From: Chamaecrista fasciculata
Lineage: Eukaryota; Streptophyta; Magnoliopsida; Fabales; Fabaceae
Direction of reading: 5' to 3'
Length of the DNA stretch: 64,000 nt
Assembly: GCA_003254925.1 (NCBI GenBank)
Contig: QANZ01016870.1
Span: 1-64,000 of the forward strand
Below, piece after piece: positions 10,701 through 23,322 of the stretch; positions within the stretch are counted from its first letter, which is position 1, and the number at the start of each line of letters is the position of its first letter. The translations under genes were made by a program, and so were the position numbers. A model generated the notes under the pieces. The model made no database searches. It was given only the letters and a program-made list of their open reading frames with translations, and was not told the origin of the DNA.

Positions 10701-12458
10701 GAATCAACAAGGTATTTTCTAAACACCCCAGCCCATCCATATCCAATCATCTGTTAAAAGTTAATTAAAAGCACACAAAAAAAACAATTAATCATTCCTA
10801 TTCCTTTCAATATATATATAATAATGCACGTAACTTTCTTTAATTTAATTCCTCGTTCAATTTTTTTCTTCAGCAAACGAAAGTGACAAGAGGTTCTTGA
10901 ACTTTTGGAATCTTTCCATGATATGATAAGGATGGTCATTTTTTGTCATTTTCTAAAATTAAAGACGCGTTCTGTATACTTAAATGAAATTCAGTACTTT
11001 TAGAAACTGAATCATTTAGAATATTTCATAATAAAGTACTTTTATGATAGACCTTTTATTACACAAAAAAAAAAAATTAATATGAAAATGTTTTTAAAAA
11101 ATATATTACAGCTCAAAATTCAGTATTTTTAGAATCTGAATCTCTTAAAATATTTCATAATGAAGTGTTTAAATGATATACGTTTTGCATCATCAAAAGA
11201 AAAAAGTAAGTATCTTCCCTTTTATGAAAATTACTAAAAATATAATACACTGCACCCAGATCTGAACCTCAAAAACCTTAAAATTCAGTATTTTAAAAAA
11301 CTGAAACTCAGGGCATATTTTAGGTGAAATATGTTAGTAACATACCTTTTATAAGAGAAAAAAAATTTTTTTTTTCATGGTATTAGATCGAGATCAGAAC
11401 AAATATCTTAATGCATTTTAGTAAAAAGAAAACAAATATATATAGTTACCTGGGTGGTAATTGCAAGCAAATAGGCTGCCAAAGGGTGAATACTCCTATG
11501 ATAGAAAGCCTTAACAATAGTGATAATGTTAATGGCATAAACACCACTAGAGCCTGAGCTAGCAAATATGGTAATGAGCACATGTTCCTTGAGAGTGAAT
11601 GGACCAGGGTTGAGTGAAAAGGACCATTTTGTAAATGGGACCCTTATATTCTTTTTGGGTAGGGTTGCAGCCATAAGCTTCCCAGCTGGTAGACTCAGTA
11701 TTTGAGCCGAAACAGAAGAAATGGTCAATTGGTTCTGCCTGTAACTGAAGAATTGGTTCACAAAAGCCAGGATCACACATGATAAGAGTCCAAGGACCCA
11801 TGTCCGGAATGTCAGAGCCGGCTGGCTCGGGTCGTCGGTGATCGGGACCGTCAATCTTACTTGCTCGATCGGGTTGTCGTCGAACTCTTCTTCTTCTTCA
11901 TTGTTAAAAAAATAGGGTTATTTAATGGTGACTAAAGTTTAAGAGAATTATTTTTTAAAAAAAATTTGGAGACAAAATTATTTGTGGGCTAATATACCTA
12001 ATAATTTTGTGTCAATTGAGTCTTTCATTAAAATACTCGAGAAATTTAACACTTTTTATAGAAAAGGTCAAAATCATCAAAATTCTATATATTAGTCTCT
12101 CTTTCTCTCTCCCATATATGAATGATGAGTCTCTTGTTCATGAAAACATATGGGATTTGAAGCTAAGAGAAGTTATGGATTCTATTCTTTTGAATGAACA
12201 TGGAGATCAAAGATTCAACAACAACGAAAAAAAGAAAGAAAGAAAGAAAGAGAATAGGATTGGAATATAGAAATGAAGCTAGCAAAATGTGGGATCGATA
12301 TACCAAGAATCCCAAGATTCCTGGAATATAAAAAGGGAAAAACTTAACCAAAAATAAAAAAGTAAAAATTTGTGTTTCTCGTTACCTTTGATGTCAAGCT
12401 TCGATGGCTTCTCTGGTGATTCTGGTTCACCCATTCTCTGATCTCCATCTCCAGCCAT
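7034..12458 (-). CDS. Oligopeptide transporter (OPT family, plant peptide-transporter clade)
   Basis: Seven exons on the minus strand: 12458-12386, 11895-11450, 10750-10653, 9139-8567, 8373-8109, 7953-7771 and 7654-7034. All have GT-AG junctions and consistent phases, giving 752 residues, the usual length for plant OPTs. Family hallmarks are visible: an acidic N-terminus followed by [17 protein letters not shown], the NPG signature ([19 protein letters not shown]), [20 protein letters not shown], the [11 protein letters not shown] signature, and the C-terminal [15 protein letters not shown] block with many hydrophobic segments. OPTs are proton-coupled transporters of small peptides, glutathione or metal chelates at the plasma membrane; the substrate cannot be told from sequence. 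The start is the first ATG of exon 1. Intron 3 (1513 bp) holds a foldback MITE. A tandem duplication overlaps the exon 4 donor. The closest subtype looks OPT1/OPT5-like, but this is not certain. Confidence 0.93.
7725..7752. repeat. (TAA)n microsatellite in OPT intron 6
   Basis: About nine AAT/ATA repeats lie within the last intron of the transporter. Confidence 0.9.
8478..8575. repeat. 49-bp perfect tandem duplication across an OPT splice donor
   Basis: 8478-8526 and 8527-8575 are identical 49-mers. On the minus strand each contains the end of exon 4 (TTCTATGGCAA) plus the GTATGTTACTT donor. The upstream donor (exon end 8567) gives the family-conserved join [10 protein letters not shown]. 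Using the downstream copy would add a TAA stop almost at once. Confidence 0.9.
10002..10308. mobile_element. GGTACC-rich foldback MITE, complete copy in OPT intron 3
   Basis: Termini AGGGTAAATT / AATTTACCCT begin long inverted repeats that run almost to the centre. Each arm has several spaced GGTACC-containing units. The element is flanked by AAAAATT on both sides (9995-10001 and 10309-10315), a perfect 7-bp target duplication. Partial relatives lie at 5373, 17942, 20938 and 26808. It is non-coding and non-autonomous. The superfamily is not settled by a 7-bp TSD. Confidence 0.8.
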
Positions 12459-13868
12459 TGTGTGCTCTTTTGTTAATAATGGCTATGATGACCTTTCAAG
12501 AGGAAGGAAGAATCATGTTATTTTGCTTTCTTTCGTAAGCAACGTGGTACTAAATATATATGTATAATTATATTTATGTATATTTACCAAAAAAATTATA
12601 TTTATGTATAGAGACACTTTTTCTTTGCTGGTTCTGTTTTTAGACATCTAATTAGAGTAAATATACGTCATTTTTGATATGGCGTAATGACGTTTAGATT
12701 TCCTTTGATTTCCAATTTATGTGAATCTCTAAAAAGGCAAGGAAGTCAATATTTTTAAACAATATATTTTCTTTCGTTTTTGACAAAAATAGTTAATCAC
12801 AGCATTATCTTGTTCGCGCTAACGGACACTGTTACCCTAAAATTTGCTAGTTCTGCGCCTACTTGCTCATCGACTTTATGGACACTCACACAGATTAGAT
12901 TAGAATATTATTTTTTTGGAGGAAAGTCGTCAAAGTACAATGTACACTTTATCCCCTTATATTATAATCTTGTTATATTTTATCTCTTTAAAGTTTGGAT
13001 TATGACATTTTACTCCCTCAAGTTGAAAAAAAAATTGTAACTCTATTAGACTTTATGGTTCCTTAGTTTATTGTTATATTTAAATTTGATCAGTTTCACT
13101 CTGGTCCCTTAACTTTCAAACATCAATCCAAAAATTCCTAACTTCTATCTAATACTGTGTTAATTTGTTTAATGAAACATGCTAAGTTTGATAGATTTTT
13201 TTGTAGTAATTAATTTATTTGTAAAATTAGCAATATTTTTAAAATTAATATATATATATATATATTGATTTCTAAAAATTAAGGGACTAAAATGAAACAA
13301 ATGAAATTTAAGGAATAAGATTGAAACTTTCTAAGTGAAAGGATCAAAATTTGATTTCTTTTTTCTTTTTTTATACATGAAATTGATTTGGATGGATGGT
13401 CAAGTAAGGAGAGGCAATGAATGAAATGAATAATTTAGATTAAATGAAATGGTAAGGAAATGCCTCCCAAGTCCTCCTTGTCATCCAACTTGTGCTTCAA
13501 ATAAGTTTAATTATAAAGGATAATATTAAAAAAATGATAATAATTCTTTTTTTTTTCAATATTTCCCTTATATAAATAAATTTATTTACATATTATAAAA
13601 GTGTGATGGATACAACTGTCATTTTATTAAAATTACTATGATATAATTATCTTTTAAAAATATAAATAAATCTATTCCATAATTGGCCAAGGCTAGAAAA
13701 AAAAAAAAAGAGTTTTTGGATGGACAAGAAAGATTTAAGAGACCCTCGTTGCCCATTCCACTTCATCCTTATTTAAACATCAAAACCAAAAAAAAAAAAA
13801 CACAAATTTTATATGTTTTGACTCTTCCACTCCATTTTATTCCTTACTGACATCTTTTTCAAACACAC
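12459..13868. other. Upstream region of the OPT gene, no gene seen
   Basis: It presumably includes the transporter 5' UTR and promoter. Further out are AT-rich tracts and decayed repeat phrases (for example around 12940-13030). No convincing exon on either strand. Confidence 0.45.
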
Positions 13869-13869
13869 C

Positions 13870-14565
13870 CTTAGAGGGGTGTTTGATACACGGATTACTT
13901 TTTCATTACCGGGAATATAATTCTCCGTAATGTAATTCTTAAGAATATGATTCCTAGGAATATAAAAATATCTGTGTGGATGAGTTAAAATAGTTATGGG
14001 ATTATTTTATAATATTCCTATGAATATTATAATCTTATGTTTGGTTCAACTTTGATAATCCTGGGAATATTTGATATTTTTTCATATATGCCCTTGACTT
14101 TTTATTCACAAATAATAACTTATCAAATGCAAAAATTCTCCAAAACAATTAATAAGAATACTTTGAAAAAATGTTATTTGTTTTTGCATTATTGATGATT
14201 TATCAAGAAAATATGATTTCAAAACATAATGACATAATTCTTAAAATTAAAAAATAGTCTTAAAAAATTATCGCTCAAAATTAAATATAATTATAATTTT
14301 CAAAATAAAACTTAATTAGTTAGGTTTGACAAAAGAATAAAATTAGATCAGAGATGGAAAAAATTTGTAGAACAAAATATAATTAGCTAAGTTTAATGAA
14401 GGGTAAATTAGTCATTTAATGTGGACCAAAATAATCTCATCCCATGGGATTAGACTAATCGAGTGGGATTAAAAAATAGTTATTTTAGGAAATTATGCTA
14501 CTCCTAAGAATACAATATTCCCAAAACTAATTTTTTAATTCGCGTACTAAATGCCCTTAGTCTCC
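13870..14565. mobile_element. TIR element, non-autonomous, about 0.7 kb
   Basis: The left end GGGGTGTTTGATACACGGATTA is the imperfect reverse complement of the right end (TAATTCGCGTACTAAATGCCC). Sub-terminal blocks also pair (CCTAGGAATAT with CCTAAGAATAC). TTA-like sequence flanks both ends, but I cannot fix an exact target duplication. There is no transposase frame. A Harbinger- or hAT-type MITE is likely. Confidence 0.5.
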
Positions 14566-14749
14566 CGTCATTTTAATCTTAATTTTAATTTTTGATAATT
14601 CAAGATGGAAGCCAGAATTCAAAACAAAGTCTTCAATTTGGAAATAAATTTTGATTTGATGATTGAAATTTAAATTGATAGTTTAAATATAGTTCCATAA
14701 CCTTAAATAAATTAATATGTTTGTATTTGGCATAATTGTCTTTGATGAC

Positions 14750-15250
14750 TTTAGAAATGGGAGTCGCTACCAAATATTATAAGAAAAATTTGAAAAAATA
14801 ATTTTAAAAAAATATTGATAAAAAATGGTGAATAAAGCAAATTTAGAAGAAAAAAAAAACTGGTTTGTAAACCAATGAGGGGTTCGGGAGCACATTTGAT
14901 TTTTAGGGAAGGTGTTAAATATCCTAGAAAACCCTTCACAAAAGGTTATCCCAAAATAACTATTTAAAATTAAATAGCCTAAACTTACAATTAATTATCC
15001 TTAAATAATAATTATTAACAAATAACAATTGACAAGAATAGATGAACATGAATTTATAAATAAATTGCATTTGCAAACAATTTAAGGAAATCATAAAAAT
15101 TAGATTTTAGCAATTTATAAAAGAAAAATAAAATAAGATATTTTTTAAAGATTGGACTTGACTCAAGGTGTGAACCTAAGGCCTACGTACCTTGATTAAA
15201 GATTAAAGTACACGTAATTCAAACAAAAATTTGATAGTTTTGAGGGTTAG
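14750..15250. repeat. Possible LTR-retrotransposon relic
   Basis: The phrases GAGGGGTTCGGGAGCAC and GGGAAGGTGTTAAATATCC look like the leader region seen in Tat/Ogre-type Ty3 elements. This is recognition by pattern only; no LTRs or coding remnants were found here. Confidence 0.25.
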
Positions 15251-15260
15251 AGGAGTTATT

Positions 15261-15359
15261 TAGAATACTCGTTTTATTTGTTGAAGGGAATGGTCAGGGC
15301 ATTTAGATAATAATGATGCGAATTAAATTAACTCCTCAACAAATAAAACGAGTATTCTA
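15261..15359. repeat. 24-bp perfect inverted repeat
   Basis: 15261-15284 (TAGAATACTCGTTTTATTTG plus TTGA) and 15336-15359 are exact reverse complements separated by about 50 bp. No wider element could be delimited. Confidence 0.75.
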
Positions 15360-15991
15360 GGGAAGAAAAGATGAAAAAGATGAAATACCATCCAGTATTC
15401 ACTCTAGGGAAGAAGTTACTACTATGCCTAAACTTTATATTATGATATAGTTATCCCAAAGGTTTGTTTTTATCTTGAAGATTAAATTTTTAAGCTGAAC
15501 ATTATATTTTTAAGTTTGTTTTAAGTTTTAGGGAACTAACCTAAATATTCTAAATTAGACACATGATTAGGATCAATTAAGAACATAGCATTTATCCTTA
15601 AAATTGTTACTTGTAGAGATCAAATGAGACAACATAATAATCTCAGTTAACACTATGATAAATTAGACTAATAATTTAAGCTAAAAATTCTAATTACTAT
15701 TCTAAAATATTGTGAGCTTTGAATCCTAAAATTTTATGAGTATTGCAGAATTCGATTTATATATATATATATATATATATGTGTGTAAATTATGAACTGT
15801 GGCGGCAACATATATGTACATATACTAGGGTGTGTTTGGATTAGAAGTAGATAATGAAATGATGATTTTATGTAATGAAATGGTAATGAGAAAATTATGC
15901 AATGAAAATGGTGTTTGGATTAGTTTGAGATGTAATGAAAAAAATTGGATGTGAAATTATGAAAAAGGGTATGTAATGATTGTGGTTGGTT

Positions 15992-16567
15992 NNNNNNNNN
16001 NNNNNNNNNNNNNNNNNNNNNNNNNNNNNNNNNNNNNNNNNNNNNNNNNNNNNNNNNNNNNNNNNNNNNNNNNNNNNNNNNNNNNNNNNNNNNNNNNNNN
16101 NNNNNNNNNNNNNNNNNNNNNNNNNNNNNNNNNNNNNNNNNNNNNNNNNNNNNNNNNNNNNNNNNNNNNNNNNNNNNNNNNNNNNNNNNNNNNNNNNNNN
16201 NNNNNNNNNNNNNNNNNNNNNNNNNNNNNNNNNNNNNNNNNNNNNNNNNNNNNNNNNNNNNNNNNNNNNNNNNNNNNNNNNNNNNNNNNNNNNNNNNNNN
16301 NNNNNNNNNNNNNNNNNNNNNNNNNNNNNNNNNNNNNNNNNNNNNNNNNNNNNNNNNNNNNNNNNNNNNNNNNNNNNNNNNNNNNNNNNNNNNNNNNNNN
16401 NNNNNNNNNNNNNNNNNNNNNNNNNNNNNNNNNNNNNNNNNNNNNNNNNNNNNNNNNNNNNNNNNNNNNNNNNNNNNNNNNNNNNNNNNNNNNNNNNNNN
16501 NNNNNNNNNNNNNNNNNNNNNNNNNNNNNNNNNNNNNNNNNNNNNNNNNNNNNNNNNNNNNNNNNNN
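15992..16567. other. Assembly gap (576 N)
   Basis: A run of 576 undetermined bases. Flanking sequence belongs to a repeated element on both sides, and a GA run abuts the right edge. Confidence 0.99.
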
Positions 16568-17941
16568 GAGAGAGAGAGGGTGAATAAGAAAAAGAGGAAG
16601 AAAAAAGAAAAAATGATGAGTGGAGAGAGAAAGTTGTAAGTGTAATAAATGAGGGTATTGAAAATTACTATTTTGCTAAATAGTTTTTTTATATTTGTAT
16701 TAGAGTATAGGTAATTATAGGTATTTGAGTAGGGCTATGTTAGTAATTGGATATGAAATATGTAATGAAATGAGTTTGTAATGAAGTGATATTTTTGTAA
16801 TGACTTTATAATTAAAAAACAAACACTCATATAGCACTGTAGCTTAAGTTATGTAATGAAAATGGAGATAATGAAATTGTAATGATTTTATATTGTTAAA
16901 CCAAAATATAAGTATGTAATGAAATGATGATTTCATATAATGAAATGATAATGAGAAAATTATGTAATGAAAATGGAATGTAAAATGGTGTTTGGATTGT
17001 TTGAGGTGTAATGAAAAAAATAGGGTGTGAAATTATGTAAAAGGGTATAGGGGTAAAATTGGTAGTTGATAATGGAATAAAATGGAGATATTGAAATGAT
17101 GTTTTGACTTTTGGTTGTGGTTGTTATTAAATGAAATGATAATGAAATTGTCTTGGAATGTGTGCTAAAGGTGAATATTTGTAATGAAGGTTGGAGTTGC
17201 TTTATGTAATGAAATGAAAAGGACCAAAATGCAAATAACATGGAAATTTTAAAAACCTTCTATTTGGTCCATGATTTTATATCGATTCAACGAATAGGTC
17301 CTTACGAAGGAAATGTTGTCTTGGCCTATAAAAAATCGCATTCATCAACGATTCGGTGTGTTTCTCAAATTCAATAATCAAAAAATATATTTTGGGACTA
17401 AAATAGAAGAATAATATCTACAAATTCATGGACCAAATAATTTATCTTCAACTAACAACAAATTGTTATGCAGAATTTGATAAATAATTTCAATATTATA
17501 CCGTACATAAAAAAATAAGATAATTATATGAAAAAATAATAATATATTTAAAAGATTATTGTTTTTTAATTTTATTTTTAAATTTTTATACTACAAAAAA
17601 TATTACCCATATATATACTAGAGAAAGGACCCTAATGTATATTTTTAGGGTATATTTGCTGAGTTGGTATAATTCCAAGAACTAAAATAAATTTTTTGAG
17701 TAAATTAGTATAAATAATATATAATATAATATAATATATTTGTAAAATAAAAATTATTTATATATTATTATATTATATATATACGTGAGAGTGTGGCATA
17801 TATATAATATATTATTATGATATAATATCTATATATATATTGTAATTATANGTAATTATAATATATATATATCTTATATTATATGGCTCCACCCTTTTCT
17901 GGTCGTCCATGTTTAAAACTATAGTCTATGAAATTAAAAAT

Positions 17942-18124
17942 AGGGTAAATTACACATTGGTACCCTGTGGTTTGAAACTTGACACTTTGGTACCTTGTGG
18001 TATTCTCCATTAACACTTTGGTACCCTTGGGAGCTATTTTGTAATTTTAACCATAACAAATTTTTCAAAAATTACATATTGACCCCAAAAAATTTTCAAA
18101 AAATTACAAATAGGTCCCTGAATA
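17942..18124. mobile_element. GGTACC-rich foldback MITE, left half ending at a single N
   Basis: It starts AGGGTAAATTACACATTGG and follows the left arm of the 10002-10308 element up to the N at 18125. The right arm is missing. Confidence 0.65.
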
Positions 18125-18133
18125 NCATACATA

Positions 18134-18168
18134 TTTGCGTGTCTGTTAGGGCACGCAAAGCCCCTAGT
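18134..18168 (+). other. Helitron-like 3' terminus
   Basis: An 8-bp stem TTTGCGTG / CACGCAAA with a 10-base loop is followed by GCCC, then CTAG at 18164-18167 and T. The structure fits a Helitron end, but it could be coincidental. The rest of such an element is not traceable, and a single N lies just upstream. Confidence 0.35.
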
Positions 18169-18544
18169 ATATATATGTGTGTGAGAGAGAGAGGGGTGTG
18201 GGTAAGAAAAGAAGAAAAAAAATAGTAAGAAATAATGTATAAAGAGAGAAAGTTGTAAGTGTAATAAATGAGGGTATTGAAAATTACTATTTTGCCAAAC
18301 AGTTTTTTTATATTTGTATTAGAATATAGGTAATTATAGATTTATAGCTATTTGAGTAGGGGTATGTTAGTAATTGGGTATGAAAAATATAATGAAATGA
18401 TGTTGTAATGAAATAATATTTTTATAATGAGTTTCTAATTGGAAAACAAACAGCTATTTTGCACTGTAGTTTAAGTTATGTATTGAAAATGGAGATAATG
18501 AATTTGTATTGATCTTATAATCCCTACCCAAACACACCCTAAAT

Positions 18545-20413
18545 CCAATACAAATCCCACAGGCCATGCATGAGCAATATAACCCATATATATATATATT
18601 GAAATCGACACCTAGTAGCAGAGAGAGTAAAACATCACAATATTTTGGATAAAATTATAGATTGGACCCAAATAGTTCCAGAAATTTACAAACAGGTCTC
18701 TGGATCATGATATCCAGGGGCTAAAACGAAAATACAAAATGACATTTTAGGGATAGGGTCAAACTGTAATAACAGAAAATTTGGATAAAAGGGCGAAACC
18801 ACAGAGCAGACTTAAATCTGGAAAAGATCCGCAATTTACTCATCTAAATTTACCCCCAAAAGTTGAGATAAAAGATGAAGAGAAAATAAGGAAGAAAGAA
18901 AGAGGTATAGAACTAAGAGATGAGAGAAAAAATCACCTTGAGAAATTCAGAGATTCAGAAATCTGAAAAGTGTTCTCTAGTTTTCTTTTGTGGCTCATTA
19001 GAACTTCTATTTATATAGATAAAAAATAAAGATATAAGGTAATCAAATATTGATTTGAAATTTAACTTTAATTTTTAAAATTTTTAAAATTGACTTAATC
19101 CTATTGAACTCATATTTTAATTTAAAATTGCAATAGTAGGATTCTAATATATTAAAAAGATTTAATCTGATTTTGTGTGAAATATCATTTAGATCAAATT
19201 TCCGATTTCATCAAATGTCATCATTTTTTTATTTCGTTTTTTTGTCTTTACTTAGTAATTAATTATTTTATTTTATTTTTAAATTGATTCTCCTATTTTT
19301 TAGTCTTTTTTTAGACTTTTACTTAATTTAATTTTATAATTTTATGAACTTAAATTATCATTTTATTTTAAATTTTTCAAAAACCTATTTGTTTATAAAA
19401 AGGATTCAAAAATTTTATTAATTTTAAAAAAGACTCGAACAAATTAAATGGAATATTCATAATATTGAAGAGAATTAAATAGGAAGGAAACGGTTAAATA
19501 GTTAAATCTTGATTAACGTACTTCTTTTGTTATTTATTAGGAAAAAACTAATATCTCTTTACATGCACTGTCGCGCATCAGGAATGGAGAGATAGACAGG
19601 TTAAAAAAGAATTTAGAATTAGTGTTGAAATTTAATTTCAAAATCAAGTTTTAGATTTGAAATATCGAAATTGCATTAAATTTTCATTTTAAACAAAATA
19701 TTTAATGAAACTTTAAAGTTCTAAAATTTAAGTTTTAATTTAATGATAAAATTTTGGGATTAAATTTCTAATATTTCCTCTCCAAATGTTTCAATATAAT
19801 TTTAATTTTTGGACTTCATAAATATCTTTGAAGAAAACTCAAAATTTGGGTTATAAGTTTTGAAAATTGAAATTTAATTTTTTTATTTTAAATTTAATTT
19901 CTAAATCTTAAGAAAAATATTATATTGGTTTAATTAATCTATTGGTTCTTTTAATTTATATACATCAATTTTTAATTAAAACTCAATAACTTCATGCATA
20001 TTTGTTTGTTGTAATTTGTAAACAATGCATGAGAGCAAAAGATAAGATGAATTATTTAACTATTAATCTTAGACATAAAACAAAAACCAATTGCAAAATT
20101 AGAATATAGGAATTGTGCACATAAATGAGAATTTTAAAGATTGTGACAACATTGACTAAAACACAATCACATTCTTGAAATGCCACAAACAATTCACATG
20201 CTATCATATCCGAAAAACTTATCTTAAGCTCAAGCAGATGGAAATCGAGTTGGCACGTCAAATCAGGTTTTCAACAAATATTAACCTTTGAATCAATATA
20301 ATGAGCAATTAAGCAAATGGTAGAGATAATCGTTTTAATATAATTATTTAGATAAGAAAAGCTATCTATTTTTTTTGGCCGGAAAATATATGCATAGAAA
20401 ATATATAAAAAAA
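18545..20413. other. Gene-free AT-rich stretch
   Basis: Long runs of diverged AT-rich sequence with no open frames that look coding. Phrases near 18640-18760 resemble decayed repeat material. No RNA genes are recognised. Confidence 0.45.
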
Positions 20414-20422
20414 AAAGAATAA

Positions 20423-20778
20423 GGCCAAAGTGCAAATTTGGCCCCATATCTTTTGCTCAATTTCCAATTTGGTCCTATATCTTTTTTTGTTGCAGTTTTG
20501 GTTCTATATCTTTGCAAAAGGCCCTAATTTCGGTCTCATCATTTTTGATCTTATATCTTTTAGTCAAGTTGCAGAATTAGTCTCATATCTTTGCAAAATG
20601 ATCAACCATTAATTGATCCTTTTGTAAAGATATGAGACCACTTCTAAACTTGACCCAAAGATATAGAACCAATTATGTAATTAACCAAAAGATATGAGAC
20701 TAAATTAGGACATGACCCAAAGAAATGAAACCAAAAGTGCAACAAAAAAAGATATAAGGCCAAATTTCCACTTTAACT
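20423..20778. mobile_element. Mutator-like MITE with 9-bp TSD
   Basis: Long inverted repeats begin GGCCAAAGTGCAAATTTGG and end CCAAATTTCCACTTTAACT. They are flanked by AAAGAATAA at 20414-20422 and 20779-20787. Internal units (CATATCTTT, AAAGATATGAGACC) are repeated within each arm. No coding capacity. A 9-bp duplication is characteristic of Mutator-like elements. Confidence 0.75.
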
Positions 20779-20937
20779 AAAGAATAAAATATAAGGAAAA
20801 GTTGGAAGTTTGATCAATTATTTCAAATAGAAATTGATAGTAAATACAGCATTTTACCACTAACGTGGGTCGATTTGAATGATAAGCAATTCTTACTAGT
20901 TTGGAATAATTTAAATGAAATTAGAATTTAAAATTTT

Positions 20938-21175
20938 GGGCAAATTACACTTTGGTACCTTGTGGTTTGACCTTATTTCACTTTGGTACCCCGTGGTTTG
21001 AAAACTGACACTTTGGTATCCTGTGATATTCTCCATTAGCACTTTGATACCCTTTGGAGCTATTTTGTAATTTTAACCATAACAAATTTTACAAAAATTA
21101 CATATTAACCCAAAAATCTTTTAAAATTTTTATTTTAGTCCTTAGATAATATATATCCAGGGACCTATTCATAAA
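20938..21175. mobile_element. GGTACC-rich foldback MITE, left part
   Basis: It follows the left arm of the 10002-10308 element from GGGCAAATTACACTTTGG through the central segment. The right arm is absent. It lies about 230 bp upstream of the RCCR start codon. Confidence 0.6.
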
Positions 21176-21402
21176 CGAGAGAGTATATTTAATTTTGATG
21201 AACTCATGAATATATTATTTATTTCTTTTAAAAAATAAAATATATATTTGTATCTTTTAAAAATTAAATTATTAAGTGAATAATTTTTTTAAAAGATTAA
21301 ATTATAATTTAATGAGATGGTTTTTTTTACAAATTTGAGAAGGGGCTTACAGTTTACAAGAGTGCAGGATCGTTTTTAGTAGTTTACCAAAGGAAAGCCA
21401 GA

Positions 21403-23322
21403 ATGCATTGTCATCCATTTCGTGCACCACCCTCCTTCTCCATCTCCATCTTATCTTCTTCTTCTTCTTCTTCTTTGAGGCCTTCACTTTCCATTTCTTC
21501 TTCTCTCTCTTGCTCTCTCATGGCGACCCACGATGCAGGGCGAAGCAAGTTCCTCGACTTCCCTTTCGTTTCCACTGCCCACAAGAACCTCATGGTGGAT
21601 CTCGTTTCAGCGCTCGAAAATCGCTTCAATTCGCAGCTTCTTCCTTCTACACTCCCTCCCGATGTTCAGTATTACCAGAGCCCCACTGGTGCCGCCGAAG
21701 CTTCCCTGCAAATTCGATCGGGCCAGACTCACTCCTCGGTAACTAATTTCCCTTTCGAATTTCGTTGACACTTGATTGCTACATTTATGTTGTGCATTCT
21801 TTTCTATAATGTTGGGGTTATTAGAGTGAAGTAAATGCTTGAGGTTTTGTTTTTTAAGGTTCTTGATTTTTGAATAGCAATCTCTTCGTTTAGTGGGATT
21901 TGGACTGGCTGGAGGTAGCTATCGTCAGGATATATCCTATTTTACCAGTTTAGTGAACAATTTTTGGAAGTTGCATGTAATGTAGTGGGGTAGGTCTCAA
22001 AGTTTACGTTTCTAATACTATCTTGAAGAACAAAGGAAAGTGGAGGATTCTGAGTCTTTTCTCTAGATGCACCACCCAAGATGCAAAGATCATAAGGTAC
22101 TTATGGATCGGGGCTACCTATGACCTATCTAACCCCTTAAGTTAAGGGTATGTTTGGGAATTAAGAGATGAAGGGAAGTGAAGTGATTAGTGGTAAAGGA
22201 GAGGGAGGGGAAACAAAAGTTAACATTTTATCTCATTCTTTTGTTTGGACGTTGATAGCTCTTACAAAGTACTTTGGGAATATTGAACTTGTAAAGAGGA
22301 TTAATCCCTTTGTTATTTCCTCCATCAATTTTTAATATCTCAAACAAGGAGAATATATTATTATTATCTTCTCCTTAATCCCCAATCGGAACATATCCTA
22401 CCCTTGGTCCCCTGTGGTGATGATGATATTGATCTTTGAGGGCAACCTAATTTAATGCAGTGGAATGTTTGGTAAATTTAGAATTTTTCTGCTTTGATGC
22501 TGTGCTCATGATATATCTTCAATCTATGACTTCTAGCCACATAACACTTATAACCGAAGACATTCCATCTATTTTTCTTCACAAATAATGTTCGTGCCTT
22601 TAACATTTGCTTTAAGGAACCCTCTTTCTATTTCGTTGGCCAAGTAATTTCTATAGTATATAATATATATTCTGAGTTTGGATCACTCTAAATGTGTATC
22701 TCAGGTTGATTTTGTATTGGGAAGTTGGATACACGCTAAACTACCAACAGGAGGATCCTTGAATATAACAAGTCTCTCAGCCTATCTTAATTTCTCTAAT
22801 GATTCACCCAACTTTGTCTTTGAACTTATACGGAGTAGTCCATCAATGTTAGTCCTTGTTCTTGATCTGCCCCCACGTAAGGACCTTGTACTTTACCCAG
22901 ATGACCTCAAAACTTTCTATGAGGATACTCAGCTGGACAAGCACAGGCAGGCCCTTGAGAAAATTCCTGAGGTGCAGCCTTATTACTCTTCTTCCCTTTA
23001 CGTCCGTGCAGTGGCCTCACCCACAGCTATACTGGTTCGGATTGAGACACCGGAGGAAGCCGGTGGGGAGGAGCGCATGGAAGAAATCATACGTAACCAT
23101 TTGGATCCCATTGCAAAGCAAGTGTTGGGGTTCTGGTTGGATCATTGTGCTTTTGCCAAGAGGGATGTGGGAGAGGCAGAAAGAGCTTATCTGAAGAAAA
23201 GGGATGGTATCATCAGAAGCAAGACTCTTGAAGTCGATCTGGGTTCAAGCTTCCCAAGGATGTTTGGCCCAGAAGTTGCAAACCGGGTACTGGACGCACT
23301 GAAGGAGTATTTCACCGTCTGA
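21403..23322 (+). CDS. RCCR: Red chlorophyll catabolite reductase, chloroplast precursor
   Basis: Two exons, 21403-21738 and 22705-23322, joined in phase 0 by a GT-AG intron, give 317 residues, about the length of the Arabidopsis ACD2 protein. The enzyme reduces red chlorophyll catabolite to the primary fluorescent catabolite with ferredoxin as electron donor, in the PAO/phyllobilin pathway of chlorophyll breakdown in plastids. The first 45 or so residues are Ser-rich with few acidic residues, as expected of a chloroplast transit peptide. The mature part has the family blocks FPFVSTAHKNLMVDLVSALE, LPPDVQYYQSPTGAAEASL, DFVLGSWIHAKLPTG, LDLPPRKDLVLYPD, FYEDTQLDKHRQ and the C-terminal EVDLGSSFPRMFG. 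An in-frame ATG at residue 40 could give a shorter form lacking the transit peptide. The intron holds a MITE. Confidence 0.95.
22146..22403. mobile_element. MITE in the RCCR intron
   Basis: Its ends GGGTATGTTTGGGAATTAAG and its near-complement (CTTAATCCCCAATCGGAACA) form imperfect terminal inverted repeats. The body resembles the element at 30129-30411. Non-coding. Confidence 0.5.

Larger units (their letters stand above)
15827..18540. mobile_element. Composite non-autonomous TIR element containing the assembly gap
   Basis: The left end AGGGTGTGTTTGG and right end CCAAACACACCCT are perfect 13-bp inverted termini. The interior contains two diverged copies of the same module: about 15840-16905 and about 16912-18540, sharing GAGAGAGAGAGGG and AGTTGTAAGTGTAATAAATG. 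The gap, a GGTACC MITE half and a Helitron-like end lie inside. This could be one long element or two adjacent copies with only the outer ends preserved. No coding sequence is evident. Confidence 0.45.

Noticed and set aside
15976..16639. Two long overlapping open frames of about 200 residues
   Set aside because: They consist almost entirely of N and are an artefact of the gap.
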